NCBI RefSeq assembly: GCF_014192395.1
Contig: NZ_JACHXW010000006.1
Span: 62,001 to 126,000, forward strand
Direction: 5' to 3'
Origin: Paenibacillus endophyticus
Lineage (GTDB): Bacteria > Bacillota > Bacilli > Paenibacillales > Paenibacillaceae
Length of the DNA stretch: 64,000 nucleotides
Position numbers and translations under genes: made by a program. The notes under the pieces were generated by a model. That model was not told the origin of the DNA, did no database searches, and saw only the letters and a list, made by a program, of their open reading frames with translations. Shown here piece after piece: positions 1-10,800 of this stretch (positions are counted from its first letter, which is position 1; each line of letters begins with the position of its first letter).

Positions 1-1
1 T

Positions 2-1504
2 TACACAGGGTGGGAGATTAACAGCGGTATTTTGGACAAGAATGGCCTGAAGTTCGTGCTTACCTTTTACAATGTATGGGTCGTATTTGCGATTGCTGTC
101 GTGGTGTTCGGTATTCTATGGGTTATTTACGTGACCAAACGGAACTATAAGCCGATTCAGCAGCTCGTATCACTCATTCAGACGTATTCGTCCAAGAGCG
201 AAGGAGCGGGAGCGACGTCTGAAAGTGAATTTATTTTTATCCAAAACACGCTTGAGAACCTAATGAGCGAAACGAAGCAATTCCAGCAGCAGTACCGGGA
301 AAAACTTATTTTGCAAAAAAAATATCATTTTCACCAGGTGCTTGAGGGTGCCGTTCAAATGACCGATGAAGCCTGGATTTCCGAGCTTCGCAGCTATGAT
401 TTGGACGTAAAGGGGAAAATATCGACGGTTCACGTCATTGAAATCGATGATTATTTCGCATTTCAGGCGATTTACAATGAAAGGGATCAATCGCTGCTGA
501 AATTTACGCTATACAGCGTTATTCATGAGACGGCCAAAAATCTAGGCGTGACGGTATGGGCGGAATGGACGACCGATCGCCGCGTATCCTTTATCCTTTG
601 GCTGCCGCAGGAAGCGAACGTGATGGAGAAAAACGATTATATCATTCAGGAGTGCCGGACCTGGATTGAGCAAAATGTCAGCTTCAATATTACGATTGGG
701 CGCGGAGAGCCGGCGAATACGCTGGAAGAGCTGCGCGGCTCCTACGAGAAGGCGAACTATTGCTTGCAATACAAAGCGGTTCTCGGAAGCAACCGGATCA
801 TAGCTTTGGAGGATACCATAAGACCGCAGACCGAAATTCAAGAGTATTTCAAAACCATTTATTTGCTTTCGCAGTCACTGCGCCTTGCCGAGAATGAATG
901 GCTGAAATATTTAAACTTGTTTTTCGACCAGATCAGGGATTCACTGCTGCCCCGCAAAGAAATCGAGAGCCTTCTGCAATTTTTCGTCCATCATTTGGAG
1001 GGCGAGGTGCTTGAGTTATCGAAGGAGTATCGCAATATTTGGCGGGCCGTTCATACCGATTTGCGCGAGTTGGCGATGCGATGGGATAATCTCGATGATT
1101 TGCAGCAGGGCTGCAGCAGCATTTTCGCTATGATGAACGAGAAGATGCAGATGCAGCGGGAATCGCATAGCAACAAGGCGCTTTTTATAGAGATAAGGAC
1201 TTACATTGAAGAAAACTATGCGAACTCCGAGCTTTCACTTGATTTTCTGAGCAACAGGTTCCAGTTCAACTCCAAATATTTGAGCAAAATGTTTAAAGAG
1301 GAGTTCGGGGAAAATTTCGTCGATTTCCTCATTGGCCTCCGTATCGCTAACGCGAAGCAGATGCTCTCGAAAACACAAAAGCCGATGCAGGAAATTAGCA
1401 GCGAGGTTGGTTATTATAATTACAATTCCTTCAATCGTGCGTTCAAAAATGTCGTTGGTTTATCGCCGCGCGACTTTCGAAAGCAGCTTGGGGAAGGCAG
1501 TTAA
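2..1504 (+). CDS. Membrane-bound AraC-family transcriptional regulator (5' truncated)
   Basis: The frame is open to the left edge of the window, so the gene starts upstream; the TTG at 32 is internal. About 500 residues are visible: the end of an extracellular segment, one transmembrane helix at about visible residues 23-44, a HAMP-like linker, a middle region of about 300 residues, and a C-terminal double helix-turn-helix AraC domain (about 400-498). Proteins of this build are common in Paenibacillus beside LplABC-type sugar importers and are thought to sense a sugar outside the cell and switch on the adjacent operon. The importer genes begin 300 bp downstream. The ligand is not known. Confidence 0.88.
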   Translation, partial: YTGWEINSGILDKNGLKFVLTFYNVWVVFAIAVVVFGILWVIYVTKRNYKPIQQLVSLIQTYSSKSEGAGATSESEFIFIQNTLENLMSETKQFQQQYREKLILQKKYHFHQVLEGAVQMTDEAWISELRSYDLDVKGKISTVHVIEIDDYFAFQAIYNERDQSLLKFTLYSVIHETAKNLGVTVWAEWTTDRRVSFILWLPQEANVMEKNDYIIQECRTWIEQNVSFNITIGRGEPANTLEELRGSYEKANYCLQYKAVLGSNRIIALEDTIRPQTEIQEYFKTIYLLSQSLRLAENEWLKYLNLFFDQIRDSLLPRKEIESLLQFFVHHLEGEVLELSKEYRNIWRAVHTDLRELAMRWDNLDDLQQGCSSIFAMMNEKMQMQRESHSNKALFIEIRTYIEENYANSELSLDFLSNRFQFNSKYLSKMFKEEFGENFVDFLIGLRIANAKQMLSKTQKPMQEISSEVGYYNYNSFNRAFKNVVGLSPRDFRKQLGEGS

Positions 1505-1525
1505 GCAGTGGAGATTCATGAAGGG

Positions 1526-1571
1526 AAGAGCCTTGAGCGCGGTGTTCCGCATACTCGGGGCTCTTTTTTTT
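1526..1571 (+). terminator. Rho-independent terminator after the AraC gene
   Basis: A GC-rich interrupted stem with AAGAGCC and GGGCTCTT arms is followed by a run of T. It separates the regulator from the importer operon. The rest of 1572-1812 holds the importer leader; I see no clear promoter or cre site there. Confidence 0.8.
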
Positions 1572-1812
1572 GATTGCCAAGAAAAGCGCGGAATGCTTAG
1601 GCACTCTAGGTTGGAGAATTATGAATGGTAGGTGAAAAATGCATGAAACGGCTTAACTAGCAGCAGATCTTGCTCATTTAGAAAAAGGTGAGGTGCAGGA
1701 ATCTTACGAATTGATGAAGATTTCGTAAACGGGCTAGAATTGATTTGTGGGCAGGACATCATCGACAACGGCCATAATGGCTTCGTCACATTGCTGCAAA
1801 GGAGAGCTGCGA

Positions 1813-2781
1813 ATGAATCATGTACAGGCGAACGCGTTAGAGAAAACGAAAATCCACAATCTGCGTTTCAAAAGAAAGCTGTCGGCATGGAAAAAAATAA
1901 AGAAGCATTGGGAATTGTACTTTTTGGTTCTTCTGCCAGTCCTCTATTTAATTATTTTTAAATATGTGCCGATGTTCGGCGTGCAGATCGCGTTTAAAGA
2001 TTTTAACGTCATACAGGGCATTTGGGGCAGTCAATGGGTGGGGCTGAAGCACTTTGAAACGTTTTTCAATTCTCCAAACTTCTGGCTGATTATAAAAAAC
2101 ACGTTAGGCGTCAGCTTCTATTCGCTGCTTGCCGGCTTTCCGATTCCGATTATGCTGGCTCTTGCTTTGAATGAAGTACGTACGGGGAAATTCAAGAAGT
2201 CGGTGCAAATGGTGACTTACGCGCCGCATTTTATTTCTACCGTCGTGATGGTTTCCATTATCATGCTCATGCTTACCCCGCATGTCGGCGTCATAGACAG
2301 ATTGTTTTCCTTCTTGGGCTGGGAAATGACCAACTTTATGGGCGTTCCGGAATTTTTCAAATCGATTTATGTATGGTCGGGGGTTTGGCAGGAAATGGGC
2401 TATGCCTCCATTATATATATTGCGGCGCTCGCCAGCGTCGATCCTTCCCTGTATGAGGCTGCAAGAGTAGACGGAGCCTCCAGATGGAAGAAAATCATTC
2501 ATATTGATCTTCCATCGCTGATCCCGATTACAGTGATCATGCTTATTCTAAGTCTTGGAAACGTGATGGGCGTCGGCTTTGAGAAAATATATTTGATGCA
2601 GAACCCGCTCAACTTAAGCTCATCTGAGGTTATATCCACTTACGTGTATAAAGTGGGGCTCGTCGGGGCGAACTTCAGCTTCTCATCGGCGGTCGGCCTG
2701 TTCAATTCTGTGATTAATTTGATATTGCTGCTGCTCGTCAATTCCTTTGCAAAGAAAATATCGGAAACCAGCTTGTGGTAG
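1813..2781 (+). CDS. ABC sugar transporter permease, LplB-like
   Basis: 322 residues with about six membrane helices. The EAA loop of binding-protein-dependent importers is visible (YEAARVDGAS, about residue 214 on). The ATG at 1813 is chosen because AAAGGAGAGCTGCGA sits just before it; the longer frame back to 1747 would place this site inside the gene. It would pair with the next permease to form the channel of an oligosaccharide importer; the ATPase is not in the window, as is usual for this subfamily, which uses a shared MsmX-type ATPase. Confidence 0.93.
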   Translation: MNHVQANALEKTKIHNLRFKRKLSAWKKIKKHWELYFLVLLPVLYLIIFKYVPMFGVQIAFKDFNVIQGIWGSQWVGLKHFETFFNSPNFWLIIKNTLGVSFYSLLAGFPIPIMLALALNEVRTGKFKKSVQMVTYAPHFISTVVMVSIIMLMLTPHVGVIDRLFSFLGWEMTNFMGVPEFFKSIYVWSGVWQEMGYASIIYIAALASVDPSLYEAARVDGASRWKKIIHIDLPSLIPITVIMLILSLGNVMGVGFEKIYLMQNPLNLSSSEVISTYVYKVGLVGANFSFSSAVGLFNSVINLILLLLVNSFAKKISETSLW

Positions 2782-2793
2782 GGAGGGATGAAC

Positions 2794-3693
2794 ATGATAG
2801 AATCCAAAAAAATAAAGGAATCGTTTGGAGATCGCATGTTTTTGTTAGCCATTTACATCTTTTTGGCACTGCTTATGTTAGCCGTCATGTATCCGCTCCT
2901 TTATATTATCAGCTCATCCTTCAGCTCGCCGAGAGCTGTCGTATCGGGACAAGTATGGCTGCTGCCCGTGGAGTTCAGCTTAAAGGCGTACAAGTCGATC
3001 TTCAACAGCTCGCAATTAATGTACGGTTATTACAATACCATCATCTATACGGTGTTCGGTACGCTAATCAATTTATTATTCACGATACTGCTTGCTTATC
3101 CGTTGTCGGTCAGAAGCTTTTACGGCCGAAGCCTGGTCATGATCCTGATGATGATTACGATGTTCTTCAGCGGAGGGCTCATACCTACCTATCTCCTAGT
3201 CAAAGATTTGGACATGCTGGACACACGCTGGGCGATGTGGCTGCCAGGCGCTTTCTCGGTATTCCAGGTCATCGTGGCGCGAACGTTTTTTCAATCCTCG
3301 ATTCCGCATGAATTGTCCGAAGCGGCGCAAATTGACGGCTGCAGAGATTTGAGATACCTGGTCAGCATCGTGCTGCCGCTGTCAAAGCCGATTATCGCGG
3401 TAATGACCCTCATGTATGCGGTTGGCCACTGGAATGCGTACTTTGACGCTCTCATTTATTTGCGATCGGAGAAGCTGTTCCCGCTGCAATACGTGCTGCG
3501 AAATCTGCTTATTCTGAATGCGTCAGATCCGGAAATGCTGGCCAATACCGCCCAGCAGGCGCGGGTGCAAGGCTTCGAGCAGGTGCTGAAATACGCATTG
3601 ATCGTCGTAGCTTCGGTCCCGGTGCTTATTATGTATCCATTCGTGCAAAAGCATTTCGTAAAAGGCGTCATGATCGGTTCATTGAAAGGTTGA
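2794..3693 (+). CDS. ABC sugar transporter permease, LplC/YtcP-like
   Basis: 299 residues, a CUT1-type second permease with about six membrane helices and an EAA loop (SEAAQIDGCRD). It starts 12 bp after the first permease. Two ATGs lie at 2788 and 2794; the second has proper spacing from GGGAGGG, so it is preferred. It works with the preceding permease and the binding lipoprotein at 3803. Confidence 0.93.
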   Translation: MIESKKIKESFGDRMFLLAIYIFLALLMLAVMYPLLYIISSSFSSPRAVVSGQVWLLPVEFSLKAYKSIFNSSQLMYGYYNTIIYTVFGTLINLLFTILLAYPLSVRSFYGRSLVMILMMITMFFSGGLIPTYLLVKDLDMLDTRWAMWLPGAFSVFQVIVARTFFQSSIPHELSEAAQIDGCRDLRYLVSIVLPLSKPIIAVMTLMYAVGHWNAYFDALIYLRSEKLFPLQYVLRNLLILNASDPEMLANTAQQARVQGFEQVLKYALIVVASVPVLIMYPFVQKHFVKGVMIGSLKG

Positions 3694-3802
3694 GCGGGTT
3701 TTCATTTATACTAGGGAGGTGATGCGGCGAGTTCATGATGCGCGGCTGGAATTGTAAGCAAGAAGCGATAAGGATATTATTACCATTTTAGGAGGGGTCC
3801 AT

Positions 3803-5455
3803 TTGAAAAAAACATTCTTCAGCATGCTTGCACTTGTATTAAGTGTGACATTAGTATTGTCAGCTTGCGGTAATAGCAATGAGGGCAATAATACGACTGC
3901 GAACACCGGAGACAAAAATACAACCGAAGAAGCAGGGCCGGTTTCGATGACATTTTTTGCTCCTCAAGGGAAAGCTCCCTTAGAAGACAACAGCTATACG
4001 AAGCACGTTGAGGAAAAATTCAATGTCAAAATAAAATGGGATCTCGCTCCTGCGGACGCGCTGACGGACCGCCGTCAATTGCTGCTTGCCAGCGGTGATT
4101 ATCCGGAGGTTTTCCTTGAGGGTAAATTCTCGCATACGGATTTGCTCACCTACGGCAAGCAAGGCGTATTCCTTCCTTTGAACGATTTGATTGATCAATA
4201 TGCTCCGAACATTAAAGCGATGATGGAGAAGAAACCGTATTTTAAAGACGCCATTACGGCAACGGACGGCAATATTTACGCTCTGCCGCGTCTTAATGAA
4301 TGCTACCATTGTACCTTCTCGCAAAAGTTTTGGATCAACCAAGAGTGGCTCGATAAGGTAGGTTTGGCTGTTCCGACTACGACAGACGAGCTTTATGCGG
4401 TATTGAAGGCTTTCAAAGAAAAGGATCCGAACGGTAACGGCAAAGCCGATGAAATCCCGCTCACAGGCGCACCTAACAAAAACGTATGGAACGGCAACAT
4501 CGACGCTTACTTAATGAATTCCTTCATCTATAACGATAATGGCAAGTATTTGACCTTGAACGATGGAAAGGTAGACTTTGCAGCGAACAAGGAAGGTTGG
4601 AAGCAAGGCTTAATTTACATGAATAAGCTGTACAAGGATGGTCTGATCGATCCAGCGGCATTTACCCAAAACGATCAAGCGATCGGTCAGCTTGGCAATC
4701 GCGAGGGTGACGAAATCGTAGGCTCGATTTCGACTGCGCTTGTTAGTTACCTGGTTAATCCATATGATGAGAAGCTTACCAGACATAAGCACTGGGTCAT
4801 TGTACCGCCGCTCAAAGGACCAGACGGCGTGCAGCTGGCAGGCGCTTCGCAGGGCATTAGCGAATTCCAATTCGCTCTAACGAATAAAGCTTCCGAGGCA
4901 CAGCAAATCGCTGCGATTAAAATGATGGATTATGCCTTCAGCGAGGAAGGAGCGATTAAGAGCGAATATGGCTCGGAAGAAGGAATTGGCTGGAAAACAG
5001 CAGAAGCCGACGAGAAGAATATTGACGGTCAAGCTGCCAAATACAGCTTTAAAGGAATTCCGGTAGCTGATCCGGACGCGATCCGCAATGACAGCTGGTC
5101 TTTGATGGGCCCGAAGGATTTGACGAAGGAATTCCGCGATCTGTTTGCCGTAGGACAGGATCCGCTCGCTCCTGACGGCTACGAAACGCGCCTTGCGCAA
5201 GCGACAAACGCATTCGCCCCTTATTCGCCAAAAGAGATTTACCCGTCCGGCGTCTTTATTCGTCCGGAGGACACGGATGCCGCATCGCAATTGACGACAT
5301 CGATTCAAGATTATGTAACAACCAATATGGCTCAATTCATTATAGGCAGCAAAGACATCCAGAAGGATTGGGATGCTTACGTGAAAGGCTTTGACGGCTT
5401 GAATCTCGCTAAATATATTGAGATCTACGGCAACGCGATCAAAAAAGCAGAATAA
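3803..5455 (+). CDS. Extracellular sugar-binding lipoprotein, LplA-like
   Basis: 550 residues. A lipoprotein signal peptide with lipobox LSAC puts the lipidated Cys at residue 22, followed by an Asn/Thr-rich linker and a large solute-binding domain of the family 1 type. The start is TTG, supported by a strong AGGAGGGG eight bases upstream. It delivers the substrate to the two permeases before it. The GH3 and GH38 genes downstream suggest a beta-linked or mannose-containing oligosaccharide, which is an inference from context. Confidence 0.92.
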   Translation: MKKTFFSMLALVLSVTLVLSACGNSNEGNNTTANTGDKNTTEEAGPVSMTFFAPQGKAPLEDNSYTKHVEEKFNVKIKWDLAPADALTDRRQLLLASGDYPEVFLEGKFSHTDLLTYGKQGVFLPLNDLIDQYAPNIKAMMEKKPYFKDAITATDGNIYALPRLNECYHCTFSQKFWINQEWLDKVGLAVPTTTDELYAVLKAFKEKDPNGNGKADEIPLTGAPNKNVWNGNIDAYLMNSFIYNDNGKYLTLNDGKVDFAANKEGWKQGLIYMNKLYKDGLIDPAAFTQNDQAIGQLGNREGDEIVGSISTALVSYLVNPYDEKLTRHKHWVIVPPLKGPDGVQLAGASQGISEFQFALTNKASEAQQIAAIKMMDYAFSEEGAIKSEYGSEEGIGWKTAEADEKNIDGQAAKYSFKGIPVADPDAIRNDSWSLMGPKDLTKEFRDLFAVGQDPLAPDGYETRLAQATNAFAPYSPKEIYPSGVFIRPEDTDAASQLTTSIQDYVTTNMAQFIIGSKDIQKDWDAYVKGFDGLNLAKYIEIYGNAIKKAE

Positions 5456-5470
5456 GAAAATAGAATGGCT

Positions 5471-5504
5471 GGCAGGGAGTATAACCTTAGGGTATGCTTC
5501 CTGC
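5471..5504 (+). promoter_or_regulatory. Intercistronic hairpin between binding-protein and GH3 genes
   Basis: GCAGGGAGTAT and ATGCTTCCTGC can pair with two G-T wobbles. There is no long T-run, so it is more likely an RNA stabiliser or partial attenuator than a full terminator. Such hairpins often keep binding-protein mRNA more abundant than the enzymes encoded after it. Confidence 0.45.
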
Positions 5505-5538
5505 TGCTATATACGGAGCATGATAAGGAGAGCAGGCA

Positions 5539-7851
5539 ATGAGCTATAAGGATTCGTCATTCTCAATCCCGGAACGGGCAGGGCATTTGCTGAAGGAAAT
5601 GACGCTACATGAGAAAATTGGCCAGCTGCTGCAACCGTTTGGCTGGAAAACATATGCGAAGGAAAATGGAAAAGTCGTACTGTCGGAAGACTTCCAAAAG
5701 CAGGTAAAGGAAGGCGGTATAGGCTCGTTATATGGCGTTCTGCGTGCCGATCCATGGACGGAGGTTACGCTTGAGAACGGCCTCTCGCCTGAAGAAGGGG
5801 CAAGGGCGATTAATGATATCCAGCGCTTTGTAATCGAAAACTCACGGCTTGGCATTCCGATTTTGTTTGGTGAGGAATGCTCGCATGGCCATATGGCAAT
5901 AGGCGCGACCGTCTTCCCTGTGCCTTTATCCGTAGGAAGCGCCTGGAATGTTGATCTGTACCGCGAGATGTGCCGGGCCATTGCGCTGGAAACGAGAAGC
6001 CAAGGAGGGGCAGCGACGTACTCGCCGGTGCTAGACGTCGTGCGCGATCCACGTTGGGGCCGGACGGAGGAATGCTTCGCCGAAGATCCTTATTTGATCG
6101 GCGAGCTGGCGGTAGCGGCAGTGGAAGGGCTGCAAGGAGAAAGGCTGGATGCGGAGGGAAGCGTCATTGCGACGCTTAAGCATTTTGTCGCTTATGGCAG
6201 CTCAGAGGGTGGACGGAACGCGGGACCTGTCCATATGGGCATGCGCGAGCTGCATGAATCGGATTTGCTTCCATTCCGCAAGGGCGTGGCGGCAGGCGCT
6301 CTCTCCGTGATGACCGCCTATAACGAAATCGACGGCATTCCCTGTACCTCCAATGCTTATTTATTAAAGGAGCTGCTCCGCGGGCAGTGGGGCTTTGACG
6401 GCTTTGTCATAACGGACTGCGGCGCCATCAATATGCTGGCATGGGGACATGACGTAGCCGAGGATGGCGAGCATGCGGCGGCACTTGCTCTGAAAGCCGG
6501 CGTTGATATGGAAATGTCGGGCGAAATGTTCGCCAAGCATCTAGAGTCGGCGGTGCAGAATCGCTTGCTGGATGAAACGGTGCTGGATGATGCCGTTAGA
6601 CGCGTATTAAGCATAAAGTTCAAGCTTGGACTTTTCGAGAATCCGTACGTTAATCCTGCTAGAGCGGCGGAGGTCATTGGCTGCTCCGAGCATGTCCGGC
6701 TTGCCCGGCAAATCGCGCAGGAGAGCATTGTGTTACTGAAAAATACTGACCAGACACTTCCTTTGAAGAAGGACATGCGCAAAGTTGCCGTTATCGGTCC
6801 TAATGCCGACCAGATGTACAATCAATTAGGCGATTATACCTCGCCTCAGCAGCGCAGCCAGATTGTTACGCTGCTGGACGGCATTCGCAATAAGCTGGGC
6901 AGTGGCGCGGACGAGCAGGTGCTGCATGCGCTCGGCTGCCGAATAAGAGGCGATGCCAGGGAAGGCTTCGAGCATGCGATCTCCTGCGCGGAACAGGCAG
7001 ACGTTGTCATCATGGCAATCGGCGGCTCCAGCGCACGGGATTTCGGCGAAGGCACGATTGATTTGCGTACTGGCGCATCGGTGGTTACCGAGCATGCATG
7101 GAGCGACATGGAATGCGGCGAAGGGATTGACCGTGCTGGTCTGGGGCTGCTGGGCGTTCAGTTGGAGCTCGTTCAAGACATTTATAAATTAGGAAAGCCG
7201 GTCATCATCGTTTATATCAATGGTCGTCCGATCGTGGAGCCATGGATTGACGAGCATGCTCACGCCATTGTCGAAGCATGGTATCCTGGGCAGGAGGGAG
7301 GAAACGCGATTGCCGATATTTTATTCGGAGATGTGAATCCTTCGGGACGTCTGACGGTATCCATACCTAAGCATGTGGGCCAGCTGCCTGTTTATTACAA
7401 CGGCAAGAGAAGCAGGGGCAAGCGGTATTTGGAGATGGACAACAAGCCGCAGTATCCGTTTGGCTATGGGCTTAGCTATACGGAATTCCGGTATGATCGC
7501 TTGCAGATCTCTCCGCAGCAAATCGGTCCCGGCGAAGAAGCAACCGTTCAAATCGAAGTGACGAATATTGGTCAGGCAGCGGGCTCGGAAGTCGTACAGC
7601 TATATGTAACGGATAAGATCAGCTCGGTAACGCGACCGAATAAGGAGCTGAAGGGTTTCCGTAAGGTGCACATCGCCCCTGGCGAGACAACGACGGTGAC
7701 GTTCTCGATTGCGCGGGAGCACCTGCAGCTTATTAATCAAAGCTTTGAGCCTGTAGTAGAAGACGGTGAGTTTATCATAATGGTCGGAAAAAATGCCGAG
7801 GATTTCGTTAGCGGCAGCTTAATGGTAAAGGATGAGGGAAAACATGCATAG
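5539..7851 (+). CDS. Glycoside hydrolase family 3 (beta-glucosidase/beta-xylosidase type)
   Basis: 770 residues, the usual length for three-domain bacterial GH3 enzymes: a TIM barrel (about 20-340), an alpha/beta sandwich (about 390-640) and a C-terminal fibronectin-III-like domain (about 670-760). The GH3 nucleophile signature is VITDCGAINML with the expected Asp at 293; KHFVAYG, the substrate-site motif, is present. There is no signal peptide, so it should act in the cytoplasm on imported oligosaccharides. RBS AAGGAG precedes the ATG. The exact sugar specificity cannot be read from the sequence. Confidence 0.92.
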   Translation: MSYKDSSFSIPERAGHLLKEMTLHEKIGQLLQPFGWKTYAKENGKVVLSEDFQKQVKEGGIGSLYGVLRADPWTEVTLENGLSPEEGARAINDIQRFVIENSRLGIPILFGEECSHGHMAIGATVFPVPLSVGSAWNVDLYREMCRAIALETRSQGGAATYSPVLDVVRDPRWGRTEECFAEDPYLIGELAVAAVEGLQGERLDAEGSVIATLKHFVAYGSSEGGRNAGPVHMGMRELHESDLLPFRKGVAAGALSVMTAYNEIDGIPCTSNAYLLKELLRGQWGFDGFVITDCGAINMLAWGHDVAEDGEHAAALALKAGVDMEMSGEMFAKHLESAVQNRLLDETVLDDAVRRVLSIKFKLGLFENPYVNPARAAEVIGCSEHVRLARQIAQESIVLLKNTDQTLPLKKDMRKVAVIGPNADQMYNQLGDYTSPQQRSQIVTLLDGIRNKLGSGADEQVLHALGCRIRGDAREGFEHAISCAEQADVVIMAIGGSSARDFGEGTIDLRTGASVVTEHAWSDMECGEGIDRAGLGLLGVQLELVQDIYKLGKPVIIVYINGRPIVEPWIDEHAHAIVEAWYPGQEGGNAIADILFGDVNPSGRLTVSIPKHVGQLPVYYNGKRSRGKRYLEMDNKPQYPFGYGLSYTEFRYDRLQISPQQIGPGEEATVQIEVTNIGQAAGSEVVQLYVTDKISSVTRPNKELKGFRKVHIAPGETTTVTFSIAREHLQLINQSFEPVVEDGEFIIMVGKNAEDFVSGSLMVKDEGKHA

Positions 7852-10800
7852 AATAAACCGCTTTTTGAAGAAGCTGGCAGGCATGCAGTGGAAGGAGGCA
7901 ATCCCGCTTCCCAATTGGGAAATGAGGAAAGCGCGTTATATCGTGCCCGGCGTTTATGAATATGAGTCAGATGATTTCTTCGTCCAGACGATGGACCCTT
8001 TGAACAGCGCGCAGGGCGTGACTTATTTTTTGCGAAAGCAGCTTGAAATACCTTCTGCTTGGCTGGGGGATCCCATTGGATTGTTTGTAGAAGGCGGGGG
8101 CGAAGGGATGCTGAAGGTAAACGGCGTTCCGTATCATGGCTTAGACCGCAACCACATGTTTGTCCCGCTGCACATGGAGGGAGTCGGTTTGAATCCATTG
8201 ATCGAAATCGAGCTGTATGACCCGATACCGGAGCCGGTCGATCCTTTGAACGCGCAGGCGACGATCGCTCCGCCTATAGCCTATATCCGTATCCAGCTGG
8301 TCCGCGTGAATAAACCGATGCAAAGCCTGATGTATGGCATGAAAGCAGTCTGTGAATCGGTATGGCTGCTGCCGGAACAGGATCTGAAAAGGCTGAGGCT
8401 CCAGGATGCTTTGTATGAAACGATGGATGAGACGGAGCGTCGGCTGGATAATGGGAGCCTAGACGGAGAGAGGCTGCATGGCTTGGAGGAAAGGCTTGCC
8501 AAGCAGGTCAAAGCGTTCGCGCCTGCGCAGGGTGTTAACGGCAAGATGCATATGGTTGGCCAGTCGCATATCGATGTTGCGTGGTTATGGCCCGTGCGGG
8601 AGACTGTTCGCAAGGTAAGCAGAACCTTCTCCACGATGAATACGCTGATGCAGGAATATCCGAATTTCGTTTATTCGCAGAGTCAGCCGCTGCTGTACGC
8701 TTTCGCAAAGGAGCATTATCCCGAGCTCTACGAGCAAATCAAGCTTCGAGTAGCCGAAGGCCGCTGGGAGCTAGTGGGCGGCATGTGGGTCGAGCCGGAT
8801 TTGAACATTCCGAGCGGAGAGTCGCTTGTGCGGCAAATTTTGTACGGACAGCTCTTTTATAAAGAGGAATTCGGCAAAACGTCCAGTATCGAATGGCTGC
8901 CCGATACGTTTGGTTATTGCGCGTCGCTTCCACAGCTGTTGAAGCTGGCAGGCGTCGACTACTTTATGACAACCAAACTAAATTGGAATGACACCAATCG
9001 GTTTCCGTATGATCTATTCCACTGGGTCGGCATCGACGGCACGTCTGTCCTATCGTATTTGAATCATGGCTTGAACGAGCATACGAGGCCGAAGGACGTA
9101 CATGAGCATTGGGAAGCATACCGGCACAAAGACAAGCTGGATGAGCTAATGCTGCTTTACGGGCATGGAGACGGCGGGGGCGGCGTGACGAGGGAAATGG
9201 TAGAGTTTACTCAGCGCTCCGAGATGATGGTCGAACTGCCAAGCAGTCATTTCAGCACGGCAGCCGAATTTTTCGAACGCGCCTGGGAGAAGCGGGATGA
9301 CTTGCCGAAGTGGCATGGCGATTTATATTTGGAGCTGCACCGGGGCACCTATACGACGCATGCTCGCAATAAGCGGAGCAACCGAAAGGCGGAGGTTCTG
9401 TACCGGGAGGCGGAGATTTGGAGCAGCTTGGCTCGAGACGCCTTTCAGCCTGGCCAAGCAGAGCCGGTACAGGCGATGCTGCATGAGGGATGGAAGCTTA
9501 TATTGCTGAACCAATTCCATGATATTATTCCAGGTACGGCTATTCCGGAAACGTATGTGACATCAGCTGAAGAGTACGAGCGGGTGTTCAAGCTTGGAGA
9601 AGCATGCCTGGAGCAATCGCTGACGGCTCTCACAAGGCGCATTCATGCGCAAGATGAAGGCAAGCCATATTTCGTATTCAATAGCTTGGGCTGGGATAGA
9701 AATGCTGTTGTATCGATCGAGCTGAATGGCGAACATAAGCAGCTCTCAGCATTCGATGAGGATGGAAATCTGCTGGACAGCAATCTTTTGCACCATTGCG
9801 GCAGCGCAACGCTGGATATTAGCGTGAAGAGCATTCCTGCCTTCGGTTATACAACGGTTTGGCTTAGGCCGGCGCCGTTAGCAGGAACGGAGGGCGTAAC
9901 GGATCCGAGGGAGCTGGGCGATTCCTGGGAAACATCGCATTATGCGATCGCATTTAATGCCCAAGGAGAAATTATACGCTGGTTTGATAAGTCTGCGGGC
10001 CGCGAATTGATTCTGACCGGTGAGAAAGCGAATGAATTTCAGCTATTCTTCGATAAGCCCTTAATTTGGGATGCGTGGGATATCGACCCTAGATTCGAGG
10101 CGCAGCGCGCGGACTCCGTACAGCTGCTCAGCAAGGAGGTTGTCGTTCAAGGGAAAGCGCAGGACGTGCTTCGCTTTAAGTGGCAGATCGGCCAATCCTT
10201 CATCGAGCAGCATATTATTTTTTACCATGATAAGAAACGTGTCGATTTTAAAACCAATGTGGATTGGAAGGAAGAGCATAAGCTTCTGAAGGTTGCCTTT
10301 CCAGTCGACGTAGTAGCAAGCAAAGCTACTTATGAGATTCCGTTTGGCGCTTTGGAGAGGCCGACGCATACGAATACGAGCTGGGAGCAGGCCCAATATG
10401 AGGTTTGCGGTCATCGCTTTGCTGATTTATCCGAGGGCAATTACGGAGTAAGCTTACTGAATGATTGCAAATACGGCTATGACATTAAAGAAAGCACGAT
10501 GAGGCTCTCTTTATTGCGTGCCCCAAGATGGCCGGATCTGACGGCGGACCAAGGAGATCATGTGTTTACCTATTCGCTATATCCGCATGAGCAGGATTGG
10601 CGCAGCGCCCATGTCCTGCGAAACGCGATGGAGCTTAATCATCCGGTGCGGGTAATGGAAGGCCATGTCGACGCCGCAGCCGAAACAAACGGGCGAAGTC
10701 AAGCAGGCGTACTGCCTTCGAGGCAACAACTGGTTCGGTTTGAGAGCAATCATGTCATTCTGGATACGATCAAGGCTGCCGAGCAGGGTGTAGGAACAAT

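Noticed and set aside
1640-1660. cre (CcpA) site before the sugar importer (ATGAAACGGCTTAAC)
   Set aside because: It does not fit the cre consensus at the central CG and has no clear promoter context.
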